A stretch of 64,000 bases of DNA from Paenibacillus lycopersici (GTDB lineage: Bacteria > Bacillota > Bacilli > Paenibacillales > Paenibacillaceae), in assembly GCF_010119935.1 (NCBI RefSeq), contig NZ_CP048209.1, positions 1,098,001 to 1,162,000 of the forward strand, read 5' to 3'. The translations under genes were made by a program, and so were the position numbers. Each line of letters begins with the position of its first letter. The first letter of the stretch is position 1. A model generated the notes under the pieces. It worked only from the letters and a program-made list of their open reading frames with translations, ran no database searches and was not told the origin of the DNA. Shown here piece after piece: positions 28,755-39,643 of this stretch.

Positions 28755-31700
28755 ATGCGATATCTATCGAAAAAACGGCTAGTCGTGTATCTCATCATTA
28801 ATCTATTGGCATTTGTGGTGCCAAACTTCCCGGGTACAGTGAAAGTAGCCCATGCGGACTCGCCAGCTTGGTCGGAAGTGGGACAACCGTCACCGGGGTC
28901 AGTGAATTCCTTGTTGAATGTCGACGATATGCTGTATGCAGGGGGGGATACCGGCATATGGTCATACAATAGCGACACGTGGATGAAAATGAGCGGCTCT
29001 CCGGATTACAGTAGCGTGAGAGCCCTGGAGAATGTCGACGGCACGCTGTATGCGGGGGTATATGGCACCGGCATATATTCGTACAGCAACGGCACGTGGA
29101 CGTGGGTGAACGGCTCGCCTTACAGCGTGACAGCCTTGGAGAATATCAACGGTACGCTGTATGCGGCGACGCATTTCTCCGGCGTATGGTCGTACAGTAA
29201 CGGCGTGTTGACGCAGATGAGCGGCTCGCCGGAGTATGTGACTACCTTGTTGAATGTCGACGGTACGCTGTATGCGGGGACATATTACACCGGCATATGG
29301 TCATACAGTAACGGCGCGTGGACGCAGATGAGCGGCTCGCCGGTGGATGTAGTTTCCTTGCTTCATGTTGATGGCGAGCTGTACGCAGGGACGGAAGGCC
29401 TCGGCATATGGTCATACGGTAACGGTACTTGGCTCCGAATGGACGGTTCGCCGGAGTATGGCAATATAACTGCCTTGGAGAATGTGAACGGCACGCTATA
29501 TGCTGGGGCAAACGGCATCGGCGTATGGGCGTACAGTAACGGCATATGGACGCAAATGAGCGGTTCGCCGGAACTTGTAGATTCCTTGTTAAATGTCAAC
29601 GGTACGTTGTATGCGGGTGGATATGACGGTGTCATGCAGCTGACGGCATATTATTCCAGTGTACCGGCTAATCTCAAAGCCGGCAGCACGACGTCCGAAT
29701 CTACTACGCTGACGTGGGATGCCGTACCTGGAGCGATTGCCTACAACATCTACAAGAACGGGGACCATGCAGCGATTGCCACCGTGACCAGTCCTGCCTA
29801 TATCGTGAACGGATTAACTCCGAACACTGCGTATACGTTTACGGTGAGTGCAATTAACGGAACCGAGTCGGCTCGAAGCGGCGCGATCAATGTCGTAACT
29901 ATGCCGAATAATCCGACTGGCCCGACAGACCCGAATGGCCCGACAGACCCAGCAGACCCGGCAGACCCGTTAACTTGGTCGCAAGTAGGCGTATCGCCCC
30001 CAAATGTAACCTCCTTGCTGAATGTCGACGGTACGCTGTATGCGGGGACGACTAAATATGTATGGTCATACGGTAACGGTCAGTGGACGCGGATGGACGG
30101 CTCGCCACGCTATGTGTACGCCTTGCTGAATGTCAACGGTACGTTATATGCGGGCACACTCGATGGTTCTAATGACATATGGTCATACAGTGACGGCACG
30201 TGGACGCCGATGAACTCGCCACGCTACGTGTACGCCTTGGTGAATGTGGACGGTACGCTGTATGCGGGGACAATGAGTGGCGTATGGTCATACAGTAACG
30301 GCAGCGCGTGGACGCTGATAAACGATTCGCCAAGCAGTATACAAACCTTGCTAAATGTTAACGGAACACTATACGCGGGAGCATTTTATGATAGTTCTAA
30401 TGACGTATGGTCATATGGCAACGGCACATGGACGCAGATGGACGGGTCTCCGTACGGTATTACTAACTTACTGAATGACAACGATACGCTGTATGCGGGG
30501 ACCTATAATGGCGGCGTATGGTCATACAGCAATGGCACGTGGACGCAGATGGACGGCTCGCCATCTCATGTAAATTCCTTGCTGAACGACAACGGTACGC
30601 TCTACGCGGGGGCAACTAATGGTGCTAATGACGTATGGTCATACAGCAACGGCAAGTGGACGCAGATGAACGGCTCGCCGTCCCGTGTGTACTCTTTGCT
30701 GAATGTCAACGGTACGTTGTACGCAGGCGGGGATTTCGGAGTGGAACAACTGTCGCATACTTCCAGTACGCCAATCAATCTGGAAGCCAGCGGCACGACG
30801 TCCGAATCCACTACGCTGACGTGGGATGCGGTACCGGGAGCGACTGCGTACAACATCTATAAGAACGAAAGCGCTGCGGCGATCGCCACCGTGACCAGTC
30901 CTGCCTATACAGTTAACGGACTAGCTTCCAACACCATGTATACGTTTACGGTAGTTGCACGCAATGAAATGGAATCGGACCAGAGAGGGAAGCTCAATGT
31001 CTTAACTACACCGAATAGCCCGACGCGCCTTGTGGTAACGGAAGGGGACAAGCAAGTCGTGTTAGCCTGGGGCCGCGTATCAGGCACAGGGACAGTAACT
31101 TATAGTATCTATGAAGGAACATCGCCCGGTTCGTATAGTACAAATCCGATTGCAACGGTGACTGATTCTACCTTTACGGCAACAGGATTGGTGAACGGCA
31201 CAAGATACTATTATGCGGTAAAGGCAAGTAATGCAGGGGGAAGCAGCGGCTACTCCGAAGAAGTGGATGTTACACCACAATCCAAATTCTCAGTCATATA
31301 CCATGGCAATAGGGCAATGTCTGGTGATGTGCCAATCGACAACAGCCTCTATACATCGGGAGACACAGTGCGAGTGTACGACAATATTGGAAAGCTGGCA
31401 CAGCCAGGCTACATATTCGCTGGATGGAACACGACTGCGGACGGCAGCGGAACGAGCTTCGCTCCTGGTGCAACGTTAACGATGGGTGAAGCGAATTTAA
31501 CGCTTTATGCGCAATATACAATGGATAATGAGGCTCCGAAGGTGATTAGTATATCTCCTTCTGAATCTTCAATACTCCCTGCAAATCCCGTCATAAATGT
31601 GCTTGCTTCGGATAACTACAAGCTTTCGAAAGTAACAATCGAATACCAGAAAGTCGGAGCACCGGCTGATCAATGGAACGAGCTGGGAACTAAGGATCTG

Positions 31701-34700
31701 AATGCCTCTAGTGATGTTGTATCGCTAGTTTGGAACACCTCTTCATCAATTAGCGGTACTTACAAATTACGAACTGTGGTTTATGACCAGGCAGGCAACG
31801 CAAGTACGCCGAAGGATGTTTTATATCGTCTTGATGTAGATCCGCCAGCCACGCCTATTGTTACTGCTTCGCCTGGCGGATGGAAGATAGATCTCTCTTG
31901 GACATCCGGTAATGAAACAGACCTTGCCGGGTTCAGGATATTTAAGAGCTTAACACCGGAGGGGCCATTCAATTTTGTTACTGAAACGAAGTTAACTTCG
32001 TATACGGATGTTCCGCTTGCACCAGGAAGTAATTACTACTACAAGGTTGAAGCAGCCGATCGATACGGCAATGCAAGCATGAGCGAAGAAACGTCTGCTT
32101 CTCCGCTCAGTCAGGACCCCTTTGCCCCGAAGGCTAAGGCGGGTAACAACCAGAATGCAACTGTCGGAATGGAAGTCGCCTTCGATGGTAAGCGATCTAG
32201 CGACAATGACAGAATTGCCGCCTATTCATGGGACTTTGGAGACGGGACAACCTCCGACTTAGCTCAGCCGACACACAGTTATAATTCGGCAGGAAGCTAT
32301 ACGGTTGCGTTGACGGTTACGGACCCTGCCGGAAACGCGGCAAGCGATACTATGATCGTGACCGTGTATCCGGAGCAGCAGGAAACACTGCAGGTCAAGG
32401 TAATTGACGGCGATACCGGAGCGGTCATTCCCGGGGCAAATGTGTATGTGAATTTCTCCGATCATGCGGCGAAGGATTATATGACGGACGGTAACGGTAC
32501 GGCTGCAATTGTAGCCGTACCAGGCAAGTACGAGGTTTCTGCATACAAGACAGGGTATCTGCCTGCTGAAGTCACGTCGGAAGTTAACCAGCACCAGGAA
32601 ACGCAAGTGACGGTAAGCATCAAAAAAGGAAAGCTTGTCGTTGGAGAACCGAATGTTCACCGTATGTCGCTGGAGGAAATCGTAGCCGCAGGTATCGATG
32701 CCAATGCTCCCGAGAACCAACATGTATTTAAATTCGAGGTTCGCCTGACATTTGCCCAGCAGCCGCTGCCTGTAGAATATCTCATATTAAACGGCCATGG
32801 AGACATATTAAGCGGCGGCGGCCCTATAGCCTATGGAGACGGTGGAGTCGGGAGCGGCTCGTTCGCAAGATACGCCTATCCCAAAGCCATCGTGTATGCA
32901 AACCATCCTGAAATACCGCCAACCCTTGCCTTCCTTACCGTTCCCAAGGAAGTCTCATGGCAAAAGGAGTTTTTTGAAGTAGGGCTGTCCTTGCAGAATA
33001 TGGCGGATCCGCAGTTTGTAATTGCAAACGCAACAGCTGCATTAAAGCTTCCGGAAGGACTTACGCTTGCTCCTGCAGCGGAAGAACAAAGTCCTATCAT
33101 TCGAATAGGAGACATTGCCGGACAGGAAACAAAAGAAGTGAATTGGATTGTCAGAGGAGACAGAGAGGGCAGCTACGATCTTGAAGCCGATTTCAACGGA
33201 ACATTGATGCCGTTCTCCGCCCCCGTAAATACGACGTTTAAAACATCGGAACCCTTCCGCGTTTGGGGTGGGAGTGCACTGCATATCTATGTGGAGGCGG
33301 AAGATTCGGCTTATCTCGGCGAGCAGTATTATGTTCAGTTTAGAATCAAGAACGAGTCTGACGCACCGATCTATAACTTAAAGACAAACTTCGGCGCATA
33401 CAGCGAGCCGACGCCCGTACATGAAGTCGTTATTATCGGTCCGAACGGGAGCAAAACGAAGGAAAGATACGAGGCCGGCGCATCATTCTACATGTCTTCG
33501 ATTGATGCAGGGAAGTCTCTCCCGATCCTCCAGACAGGCGATTCGGTAGGAATCGGGGTGCTTAACCCGGGAGAAAGCCTGTCCGGCACTTACGTTACGA
33601 ACTTTAGCGCTGCGGGAGACCGGGATGAGGTTTATTACAGGCTGAAAGATGCTTTCTCGGTCACATCCGGCGGCAGTACGACGGAAGTGCCTGTAACCAT
33701 ATCAACCGTACCTAGCCATATTACAAAATATAAAGAAGTAATTGATGATGGTTCGATGTGGGCGGATCCGGTAGATACCACCACCGGCGCCGATGTGATC
33801 GAAAGAAGGGATTTAAGCGTCATGGGCGCGGGCTCCCACGAGTTCTCCTTCGATCTCCGGTACAACTCCTTGTTATTAAATGACGGGTCTATGGGCAAAG
33901 GCTGGAGTCACAACTACGAAACAAGGCTCGAGCCAAAAGAAGACGGAACGATCTTGGTGTACTGGTCTCCGTCAAACTATACGAAGTTCTTTAGCAAGGA
34001 TTTCATCGACGGACAGGTATATGGAAGCAAGGGAGCGGATGGTACCGTTCTGCTCTCGAACGCAGACCATGGATCGTCAGAACAGGAGTATGACTCCAAA
34101 ACCTCTGGCATGACGGAATATGCATTGAAGAAGAAGTCGGATGGTACATATTCACTGGCATATGGGAACAAGAACGCCTATTTCTTCGATGAATCAGGGA
34201 AACTTACTGGAATACAGGATAAGGATGGTCACAATATCACGCTCACAAGCTCCGAAGGAAAACTTGTAATCGCTGAGGCGATAACAGATCAGACGTTGAC
34301 GGTTAGTTACAATGCCCAAGGGCAAGTCGAACGTGTGTCCGACAAAATGGGAAGGACGGTTTCATTCCGATATGACGCGAATGCGTTCCTAACCGCAATC
34401 ACGGATGTGAATGGGAATACAACAACCTATACGTATGATTCGGCAGGACATGTTCTTACGGGAACTGACGGAGAGGGAGTAACCTTCTTTGCGAATACGT
34501 ATGATGATAAAGGCAGAGTCCTAACTCAGGATGATGGAGTAGCAGGTAATCAGCTGACTCGGTTTAGTTACGATGATACATCTGATTCTTGGGGAGAAAT
34601 CGTGACTATCACGGAGAGAAACGGTGAAACGAGAAAACATGCAAGCGATAGATTCGGACAACTTTCATGGATTCAAGATGAGCTCGGCAATAAAACCGCT

Positions 34701-37700
34701 TATGCTTACGATTCTCGGGGAAATCGGATCAGTGAAACCGACGCGAAAGGAAATACAAGCCATTATACCTATGATTCTCATGGCAACTTAATTACGATCA
34801 CCGACCCGGCGGGACATGCAGAGACCATGGCTTATGATGATCAAGATCATTTAATCTCGATCGCGAATGCAGCCGGCGAGAAAATTATTAACACCTACGA
34901 TAGTCATGGCCACCTTACGAGTACGACCGATGCGATGGGCAATACCACGAACTATACGTACGATGATAACGGTTTTGTTGTATCCAAAACTTCGCCGGGG
35001 AAAGGAAGAACAGTTTTCAATTACGAAAACGGTCTTCTTCATTCGGTAACGGATCCGACCCATAAACAGACAACGTATACTTACGATCAGGCTGGAAGGG
35101 TCATAAGCATCAGTGACGAGGAAGGGATCGTCACGGCCATCGCTTATAGTAACATGAGTCAAATATTACGTTTAACGGACGCTATGGGGAACACGATCTC
35201 CTATACGTACGACAGTCGTGGGCATAAATTAACCGAAACCGATGCCAGCGGCAACATGACAAAATTCCGGTACAATGGAAACGGAGATCTAATCAGCCAG
35301 ACGGATGCCTTGAATCATACGACCCACTACAGTTATGAAGGAGAAGGCCGCTTAACGGAAATCATGGATTCTTTAGGGAATACGACAAGAATGATCTATG
35401 ATGCTAAAGGCCAACTGACGGGTATTACGGATCCTTCAGGAAATACTTCGCAGATCCAATATGATTCCGTAGGCAATGCAATCGGCAATACGGATGCGCT
35501 AGGTCAAACGACCTCAAGCAGAAGTTACGATGCAGTAGGCAATCTTTTATCGGAAGTCGATGCATTAGGGAATGCGACGACCTACCGCTATGATTCTCTG
35601 AATCGTTTGGTAGATGCAACGGATCCCTTGGGGAGAAGCACCCGGTACCAATACGACGATAATAATCGGCTCGCGCAAGTCGTCGATGCGCTCCAGGGAC
35701 TGAGCAGCCAGGGGTTTGATCGTGACGGCAATCGCACTTCATTAACGGATCCCAACCACAACAAGACCACGTTCGATTTCGACGCAGCAGGTCGATTAAC
35801 CGGAGTAAACAGTGATTCCGGGAATGCGATAACGTATGAATACAACGCCAGAGGCCTGATCTCGAAATCGACCAACGGACGCGGTCAAGAAACCGATTAT
35901 ACGTATGACGATTCCGGGCGGTTACTTAACTTTACCGATCCTGTTGGAACGGTATCGTATACGTATGATTCCAACGGAAATGTTCGGAGTGCGCAAGATG
36001 CCTTGGGAACGATTAGCTGGGAATATGATGCAATGAATCAAGTAACCCGGTACGAAGATGCGTATGGAAATACGATTCAATACAGTTACGATGATGCAGG
36101 AAATTTAAAAACACTGACGTATCCCGACGGGAAAACCGTAAGCTATGACTATGACTCGGCTTATCGGCTTATCCAGGTAACGGATTGGTCGGGAAGAAAA
36201 ACACGGTACGGCTATGATGCAAATGGTCGATTAGCCATGACGTCACGACCCGATGGTTCAATCGAACGCCGTATCTATGACAAAGCCGGCCAACTGGCGG
36301 AAATCAAAGATGTCGCCTCGGATGGAACGGTCATAACGGATGATCAGTACAGTTACGACTCGGTTGGAGATGTACAACAAGAAAGCCGGACAAGCGCGAT
36401 GGGAGAGCAGTCTATTCCAGCATCTAGAGTGATGACGTATACCAAAGGCAATCGGTTAGCTACCGTTGACGGTAATGAAATCGCTTATGACGCCGATGGA
36501 AACATGCTAACAGGGCCATTGGGCGGAAAGATGGTTTCCTACCACTATGATGCGCGGAACCGATTAATAAACGTTAACCGCATTGCAGACGGTTCCGATT
36601 CGACAAGCGCTTATCAGTACGATGCGCTTAATAATCGAGTCGGCATGATGCTGAATGGACAAGCATCTCGATATGTAATCAACCCGCAAGCATCCCTTAC
36701 TCAATTATTGATGGTAACGGATGATCGCGGAGTGCCCCAAACTAACTATGTATACGGGATAGGATTAATCGGACAGGAGGATTCGCAGGGCGACTATCTA
36801 ACGTATCACTTCGATCGGCGCGGAAGCACCGTTGGTCTAACGGATGAGCAGGGGAAGGTAATCGATCGTTTCGAATATTCCCTGTTCGGCGAGATCATTG
36901 AACATGAAGGGAATAGATCGACTCCATTCCTCTACAGCGGTCGAGATGGGGTCATGACAGATTCGAATGGTCTCTACTATATGAGAGCTCGATATTATAA
37001 TCCCGAGATTCGGCGTTTTATTAATGAAGACACCCTATTGGGATCCATTGCGAACAGTCAAGAATTGAATCGGTATGCTTATGCGCAAGGTAATCCGGTA
37101 AGCCACATTGATCCCGGCGGGCATTGGGTCGGGTATGATGATGCGGTCGCAGCCGGGGTTGGGGCTGCGACGGGTTTAACTGGCCAATACATCAGCGATG
37201 TCGTAGCGAATTTATCCAATGGAAAAACCGGTTTATCGGCATTTGCCCCGACAAGCGGTTGGAATGCCTACACAGGTTCAGCAGTAGGCGGTGCAATTAC
37301 AGGCGTATCCGCACTGTATGGGCCGGTTGGCATTGCTGTGGGCAATGTCGTAGGGAGTGCTGCCGGAAGTGCGATTAATCAGATTGGAGATCGATGGAGC
37401 TGGAAAGAGTTTGCCGCCGATACTGCGGTAGGGTCCTTGATTGGCAGTATCCATGCTCCCGTTAAAGCGGTGAAAATCCAGGGCGTGAATGCAGGCAGAG
37501 GAAACTGGGGATCTTCATTTGATGGACTTGTTACTAAAGTGAAGAAAGGGTCCGTTACAAACATTAGAACGGAAACAATGGTACATGCAGGTATTTCTAA
37601 ATATGTAGATGATTTGGCGGAGACAGGAAAAAGCGGAGTGTTTAATGGATTCTGGCAATACCAGAAAGATCGGAGTGCCCTCTTCGGGGGCACTAACGCT

Positions 37701-37712
37701 AACTATAACTAG
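28755..37712 (+). CDS. RHS/YD-repeat surface or secreted protein, polymorphic-toxin-like
   Basis: 2985 residues with a signal peptide (1 to about 35, ending V-A-H-A). Two copies of a propeller-like block (about 43-298 and 407-667; 40-residue units with L-L-N-V-D-G-T-L-Y-A-G and W-S-Y-S-N-G-T-W), each followed by a fibronectin type III domain; further fibronectin domains; an InlB-type repeat (about 841-925); a PKD domain (about 1122-1207); a carboxypeptidase-regulatory-like domain (about 1211-1295); then the RHS part: an N-terminal DUF6531-like module (about 1669-1750), some 40 YD repeats (about 1812-2715) and the RHS core (G-L-Y-Y-M-R-A-R-Y-Y-N-P, near 2739). The 200-residue tail after P-G-G-H-W has a Gly/Ala-rich hydrophobic stretch, then a short region with no recognised toxin fold. 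The gene is AT-richer than the transporter and metal loci. No immunity gene follows; only 91 bp separate it from the next gene. Confidence 0.92.
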   Translation: MRYLSKKRLVVYLIINLLAFVVPNFPGTVKVAHADSPAWSEVGQPSPGSVNSLLNVDDMLYAGGDTGIWSYNSDTWMKMSGSPDYSSVRALENVDGTLYAGVYGTGIYSYSNGTWTWVNGSPYSVTALENINGTLYAATHFSGVWSYSNGVLTQMSGSPEYVTTLLNVDGTLYAGTYYTGIWSYSNGAWTQMSGSPVDVVSLLHVDGELYAGTEGLGIWSYGNGTWLRMDGSPEYGNITALENVNGTLYAGANGIGVWAYSNGIWTQMSGSPELVDSLLNVNGTLYAGGYDGVMQLTAYYSSVPANLKAGSTTSESTTLTWDAVPGAIAYNIYKNGDHAAIATVTSPAYIVNGLTPNTAYTFTVSAINGTESARSGAINVVTMPNNPTGPTDPNGPTDPADPADPLTWSQVGVSPPNVTSLLNVDGTLYAGTTKYVWSYGNGQWTRMDGSPRYVYALLNVNGTLYAGTLDGSNDIWSYSDGTWTPMNSPRYVYALVNVDGTLYAGTMSGVWSYSNGSAWTLINDSPSSIQTLLNVNGTLYAGAFYDSSNDVWSYGNGTWTQMDGSPYGITNLLNDNDTLYAGTYNGGVWSYSNGTWTQMDGSPSHVNSLLNDNGTLYAGATNGANDVWSYSNGKWTQMNGSPSRVYSLLNVNGTLYAGGDFGVEQLSHTSSTPINLEASGTTSESTTLTWDAVPGATAYNIYKNESAAAIATVTSPAYTVNGLASNTMYTFTVVARNEMESDQRGKLNVLTTPNSPTRLVVTEGDKQVVLAWGRVSGTGTVTYSIYEGTSPGSYSTNPIATVTDSTFTATGLVNGTRYYYAVKASNAGGSSGYSEEVDVTPQSKFSVIYHGNRAMSGDVPIDNSLYTSGDTVRVYDNIGKLAQPGYIFAGWNTTADGSGTSFAPGATLTMGEANLTLYAQYTMDNEAPKVISISPSESSILPANPVINVLASDNYKLSKVTIEYQKVGAPADQWNELGTKDLNASSDVVSLVWNTSSSISGTYKLRTVVYDQAGNASTPKDVLYRLDVDPPATPIVTASPGGWKIDLSWTSGNETDLAGFRIFKSLTPEGPFNFVTETKLTSYTDVPLAPGSNYYYKVEAADRYGNASMSEETSASPLSQDPFAPKAKAGNNQNATVGMEVAFDGKRSSDNDRIAAYSWDFGDGTTSDLAQPTHSYNSAGSYTVALTVTDPAGNAASDTMIVTVYPEQQETLQVKVIDGDTGAVIPGANVYVNFSDHAAKDYMTDGNGTAAIVAVPGKYEVSAYKTGYLPAEVTSEVNQHQETQVTVSIKKGKLVVGEPNVHRMSLEEIVAAGIDANAPENQHVFKFEVRLTFAQQPLPVEYLILNGHGDILSGGGPIAYGDGGVGSGSFARYAYPKAIVYANHPEIPPTLAFLTVPKEVSWQKEFFEVGLSLQNMADPQFVIANATAALKLPEGLTLAPAAEEQSPIIRIGDIAGQETKEVNWIVRGDREGSYDLEADFNGTLMPFSAPVNTTFKTSEPFRVWGGSALHIYVEAEDSAYLGEQYYVQFRIKNESDAPIYNLKTNFGAYSEPTPVHEVVIIGPNGSKTKERYEAGASFYMSSIDAGKSLPILQTGDSVGIGVLNPGESLSGTYVTNFSAAGDRDEVYYRLKDAFSVTSGGSTTEVPVTISTVPSHITKYKEVIDDGSMWADPVDTTTGADVIERRDLSVMGAGSHEFSFDLRYNSLLLNDGSMGKGWSHNYETRLEPKEDGTILVYWSPSNYTKFFSKDFIDGQVYGSKGADGTVLLSNADHGSSEQEYDSKTSGMTEYALKKKSDGTYSLAYGNKNAYFFDESGKLTGIQDKDGHNITLTSSEGKLVIAEAITDQTLTVSYNAQGQVERVSDKMGRTVSFRYDANAFLTAITDVNGNTTTYTYDSAGHVLTGTDGEGVTFFANTYDDKGRVLTQDDGVAGNQLTRFSYDDTSDSWGEIVTITERNGETRKHASDRFGQLSWIQDELGNKTAYAYDSRGNRISETDAKGNTSHYTYDSHGNLITITDPAGHAETMAYDDQDHLISIANAAGEKIINTYDSHGHLTSTTDAMGNTTNYTYDDNGFVVSKTSPGKGRTVFNYENGLLHSVTDPTHKQTTYTYDQAGRVISISDEEGIVTAIAYSNMSQILRLTDAMGNTISYTYDSRGHKLTETDASGNMTKFRYNGNGDLISQTDALNHTTHYSYEGEGRLTEIMDSLGNTTRMIYDAKGQLTGITDPSGNTSQIQYDSVGNAIGNTDALGQTTSSRSYDAVGNLLSEVDALGNATTYRYDSLNRLVDATDPLGRSTRYQYDDNNRLAQVVDALQGLSSQGFDRDGNRTSLTDPNHNKTTFDFDAAGRLTGVNSDSGNAITYEYNARGLISKSTNGRGQETDYTYDDSGRLLNFTDPVGTVSYTYDSNGNVRSAQDALGTISWEYDAMNQVTRYEDAYGNTIQYSYDDAGNLKTLTYPDGKTVSYDYDSAYRLIQVTDWSGRKTRYGYDANGRLAMTSRPDGSIERRIYDKAGQLAEIKDVASDGTVITDDQYSYDSVGDVQQESRTSAMGEQSIPASRVMTYTKGNRLATVDGNEIAYDADGNMLTGPLGGKMVSYHYDARNRLINVNRIADGSDSTSAYQYDALNNRVGMMLNGQASRYVINPQASLTQLLMVTDDRGVPQTNYVYGIGLIGQEDSQGDYLTYHFDRRGSTVGLTDEQGKVIDRFEYSLFGEIIEHEGNRSTPFLYSGRDGVMTDSNGLYYMRARYYNPEIRRFINEDTLLGSIANSQELNRYAYAQGNPVSHIDPGGHWVGYDDAVAAGVGAATGLTGQYISDVVANLSNGKTGLSAFAPTSGWNAYTGSAVGGAITGVSALYGPVGIAVGNVVGSAAGSAINQIGDRWSWKEFAADTAVGSLIGSIHAPVKAVKIQGVNAGRGNWGSSFDGLVTKVKKGSVTNIRTETMVHAGISKYVDDLAETGKSGVFNGFWQYQKDRSALFGGTNANYN
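28880..31015 (+). repeat. Duplicated 1107-bp block: propeller-like repeats plus fibronectin domain
   Basis: The start of the fibronectin domain (S-E-S-T-T-L-T-W-D-A-V-P-G-A) recurs 1107 bp apart (29694 and 30801), each time preceded by a set of about seven to eight short W-S-Y-S-N-G units. The two blocks are joined by a Pro/Asp-rich linker near 29910-29970. Confidence 0.85.
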
Positions 37713-37803
37713 TATAGAGCTTAGCGGGCGATGAGACGAAGACGGACTGGAGTATATGACTTGAAGATCCAGCCATGTATTCAAACTGTGGGAACGACTA
37801 ATT

Positions 37804-39384
37804 TTGAAAGAGGTGAGATCAATTCGTCGATTCAGAAGCATCGCAATCATACTAGTATTCTTGTTCGGCTTCAGCACCGTCGCGAAGGCTGCGACCTATA
37901 CGTACGATCAACTGAACAGGCTTACTTCGGTGACCTACGATAACGGAGTGACCGTCACTTATACGTACGATGCTGCAGGGAATCTATTATCTGTCGTCAG
38001 CTCCGCCGACCAGGACAACGCTGGTGGAACAGGCGGCACGGGCGGTACTGGAGGAACAGGTGACACCGGTGGTACGGGCGGCACTGGGGGCACCGGTGAT
38101 GCAGGCGGCACGGGTGGTACTGGCGGCACCGGTGGTACAGGCGGTACGGGCGGTACAGGCGGCACCGGTGGAACAGGCGGCGCAGGTGGTACAGGCGGCA
38201 CAGGTAACACCGGTGGTACAGGTAACACTGGCGGTACTGGCGGAACAGGTGACACCGGTGGTACGGGCGGCACTGGGGGCACCGGTGATGCAGGCGGCAC
38301 GGGTGGTACAGGTGGTACCGGCGGAACGGGTGACACCGGTGGTACAGGTAACACCGGCGGTACTGGCGGTACCGGCAGCATTGGGGGAACAGGCGGTACA
38401 GCTGCGACCACGCAGCCTTTGAATGATCCTGCTGACGGGAAGTTAACCCTTCCCGCGGGCGATTCAGGCAAGGCAAGCTTAGGGAATGAAGTGACGGTTT
38501 CGATTCCTGCGGGGGCTAGCGGCCAGGCATTGGTCCTGACGATTCATAAGTTGCAGGATATCCAATCGCTCTTAACGAATCATGAAGTGCTGGCGAGTCC
38601 GATATTCGAAATTTTGAAGAACTTCTCGGGCAATTTCCAAAAGCCGGTCAAGCTGACCTTTACGTTCGATCCGGCCAAAGTAGGCAGTGGCCAGACGGTA
38701 GCCGTATTCTATTATGACGAAACCGCGAAGGCATGGGTGGAAGTAGGAGGCACGGTCGATGGCAATGAAATTGCCGTCGAAGTCAACCACTTCACGAAGT
38801 ACGCCGTCATGGTCGTGGATAAGAAAGAAATGGCTGCAGCTCCGAACGTCGATTTCAGCGATATCGACGGGCATTGGGCCGAAGCCAAAATCAGGCAAGC
38901 GGCAAGCGGCGGGATCGTCAGCGGTTACCCGGACGGCACGTTCAAGCCGAATAAAACGGTGACGCGCGCGGAATTCGCCGTCATGCTGATGCATGCATGG
39001 AAGCCGCAAGGCGAAGGAGCGGCTTTGACGTTCAAGGACTCGGCAAGAATCGGAGCCTGGGCGCGGACGGCAGTCGCGCAAGCGCTGCAAGCCGGCATCA
39101 TTAATGGCGACGATGCCGGTAATTTCCGCCCGGATGCGGTCATTACGCGCGCCGAGATGGCCGTCATGATTGCGAGGACGATCGGCGGGACCGACCGAAC
39201 GGACGCCGCAGCCGGTTTTGCCGATGACAAGGACATCCCGGCTTGGGCGAAGAGCAGCGTTGCGATCGTGAAGCAGGCCGGGATCGTTCAAGGAAAAGGC
39301 GGTAACCGGTTTGCGCCATGGGATCATGCAACAAGAGCGGAGGCCGTGACGATCCTGCTGAATCTGTTGGGCGCTAATAAATAA
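37804..39384 (+). CDS. YD-repeat/collagen-like/SLH surface protein
   Basis: Start uncertain: TTG 37804 gives a signal peptide (R-R-F-R-S-I-A-I-I-L-V-F ending V-A-K-A-A); GTG 37813 is also possible, and AGGTGA at 37811 would suit an ATT at 37822. After the signal come two YD repeats only (Y-T-Y-D-Q-L-N-R-L and Y-T-Y-D-A-A-G-N-L), then about 130 residues of Gly-X-Y triplets (G-G-T with G-D-T, G-N-T, G-D-A), a 130-residue pre-SLH domain, and three SLH domains (about residues 350-526, W-A-E-A-K-I-R-Q-A-A onward) that are complete here. It lies 91 bp after the RHS gene and shares its YD motif, so it may be an anchor or adaptor for the RHS protein; this is inference. A terminator follows. Confidence 0.88.
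   Translation: MKEVRSIRRFRSIAIILVFLFGFSTVAKAATYTYDQLNRLTSVTYDNGVTVTYTYDAAGNLLSVVSSADQDNAGGTGGTGGTGGTGDTGGTGGTGGTGDAGGTGGTGGTGGTGGTGGTGGTGGTGGAGGTGGTGNTGGTGNTGGTGGTGDTGGTGGTGGTGDAGGTGGTGGTGGTGDTGGTGNTGGTGGTGSIGGTGGTAATTQPLNDPADGKLTLPAGDSGKASLGNEVTVSIPAGASGQALVLTIHKLQDIQSLLTNHEVLASPIFEILKNFSGNFQKPVKLTFTFDPAKVGSGQTVAVFYYDETAKAWVEVGGTVDGNEIAVEVNHFTKYAVMVVDKKEMAAAPNVDFSDIDGHWAEAKIRQAASGGIVSGYPDGTFKPNKTVTRAEFAVMLMHAWKPQGEGAALTFKDSARIGAWARTAVAQALQAGIINGDDAGNFRPDAVITRAEMAVMIARTIGGTDRTDAAAGFADDKDIPAWAKSSVAIVKQAGIVQGKGGNRFAPWDHATRAEAVTILLNLLGANK
38023..38400 (+). repeat. 9-bp collagen-like (Gly-X-Thr) coding repeat
   Basis: About 40 triplets of Gly-Gly-Thr type with occasional D, N or S in the second place. 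The in-frame 9-bp periodicity allows copy-number change without a frameshift. Confidence 0.9.
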
Positions 39385-39419
39385 GTAAACCTGTTCGCCG
39401 AATTTAGTTATGTAACAAG

Positions 39420-39452
39420 AGAGTGGAGCTGCCGGCGCAGCTCCACTCTTTG
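39420..39452 (+). terminator. Rho-independent terminator after the YD/SLH gene
   Basis: A 12-bp stem, GAGTGGAGCTGC (39421-39432) with GCAGCTCCACTC (39437-39448), a 4-nt loop, flanked by A and TTT. Confidence 0.85.
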
Positions 39453-39643
39453 GCGTCCATGCCCATATATATGCCCAAGACAATAAAACCGGCCGCTGAA
39501 TGCCGTCCGACGTCGTACAATCCGACATCCGCGGAAGGGATCTTGAAAAATTTGTCGAATTAAGCATATTCGTCAATACGCTTGACCAACCGGATCCCGT
39601 TAGCTCAGGACGGTTGATTTCAATACGATAAGAGTGGGTTGCC

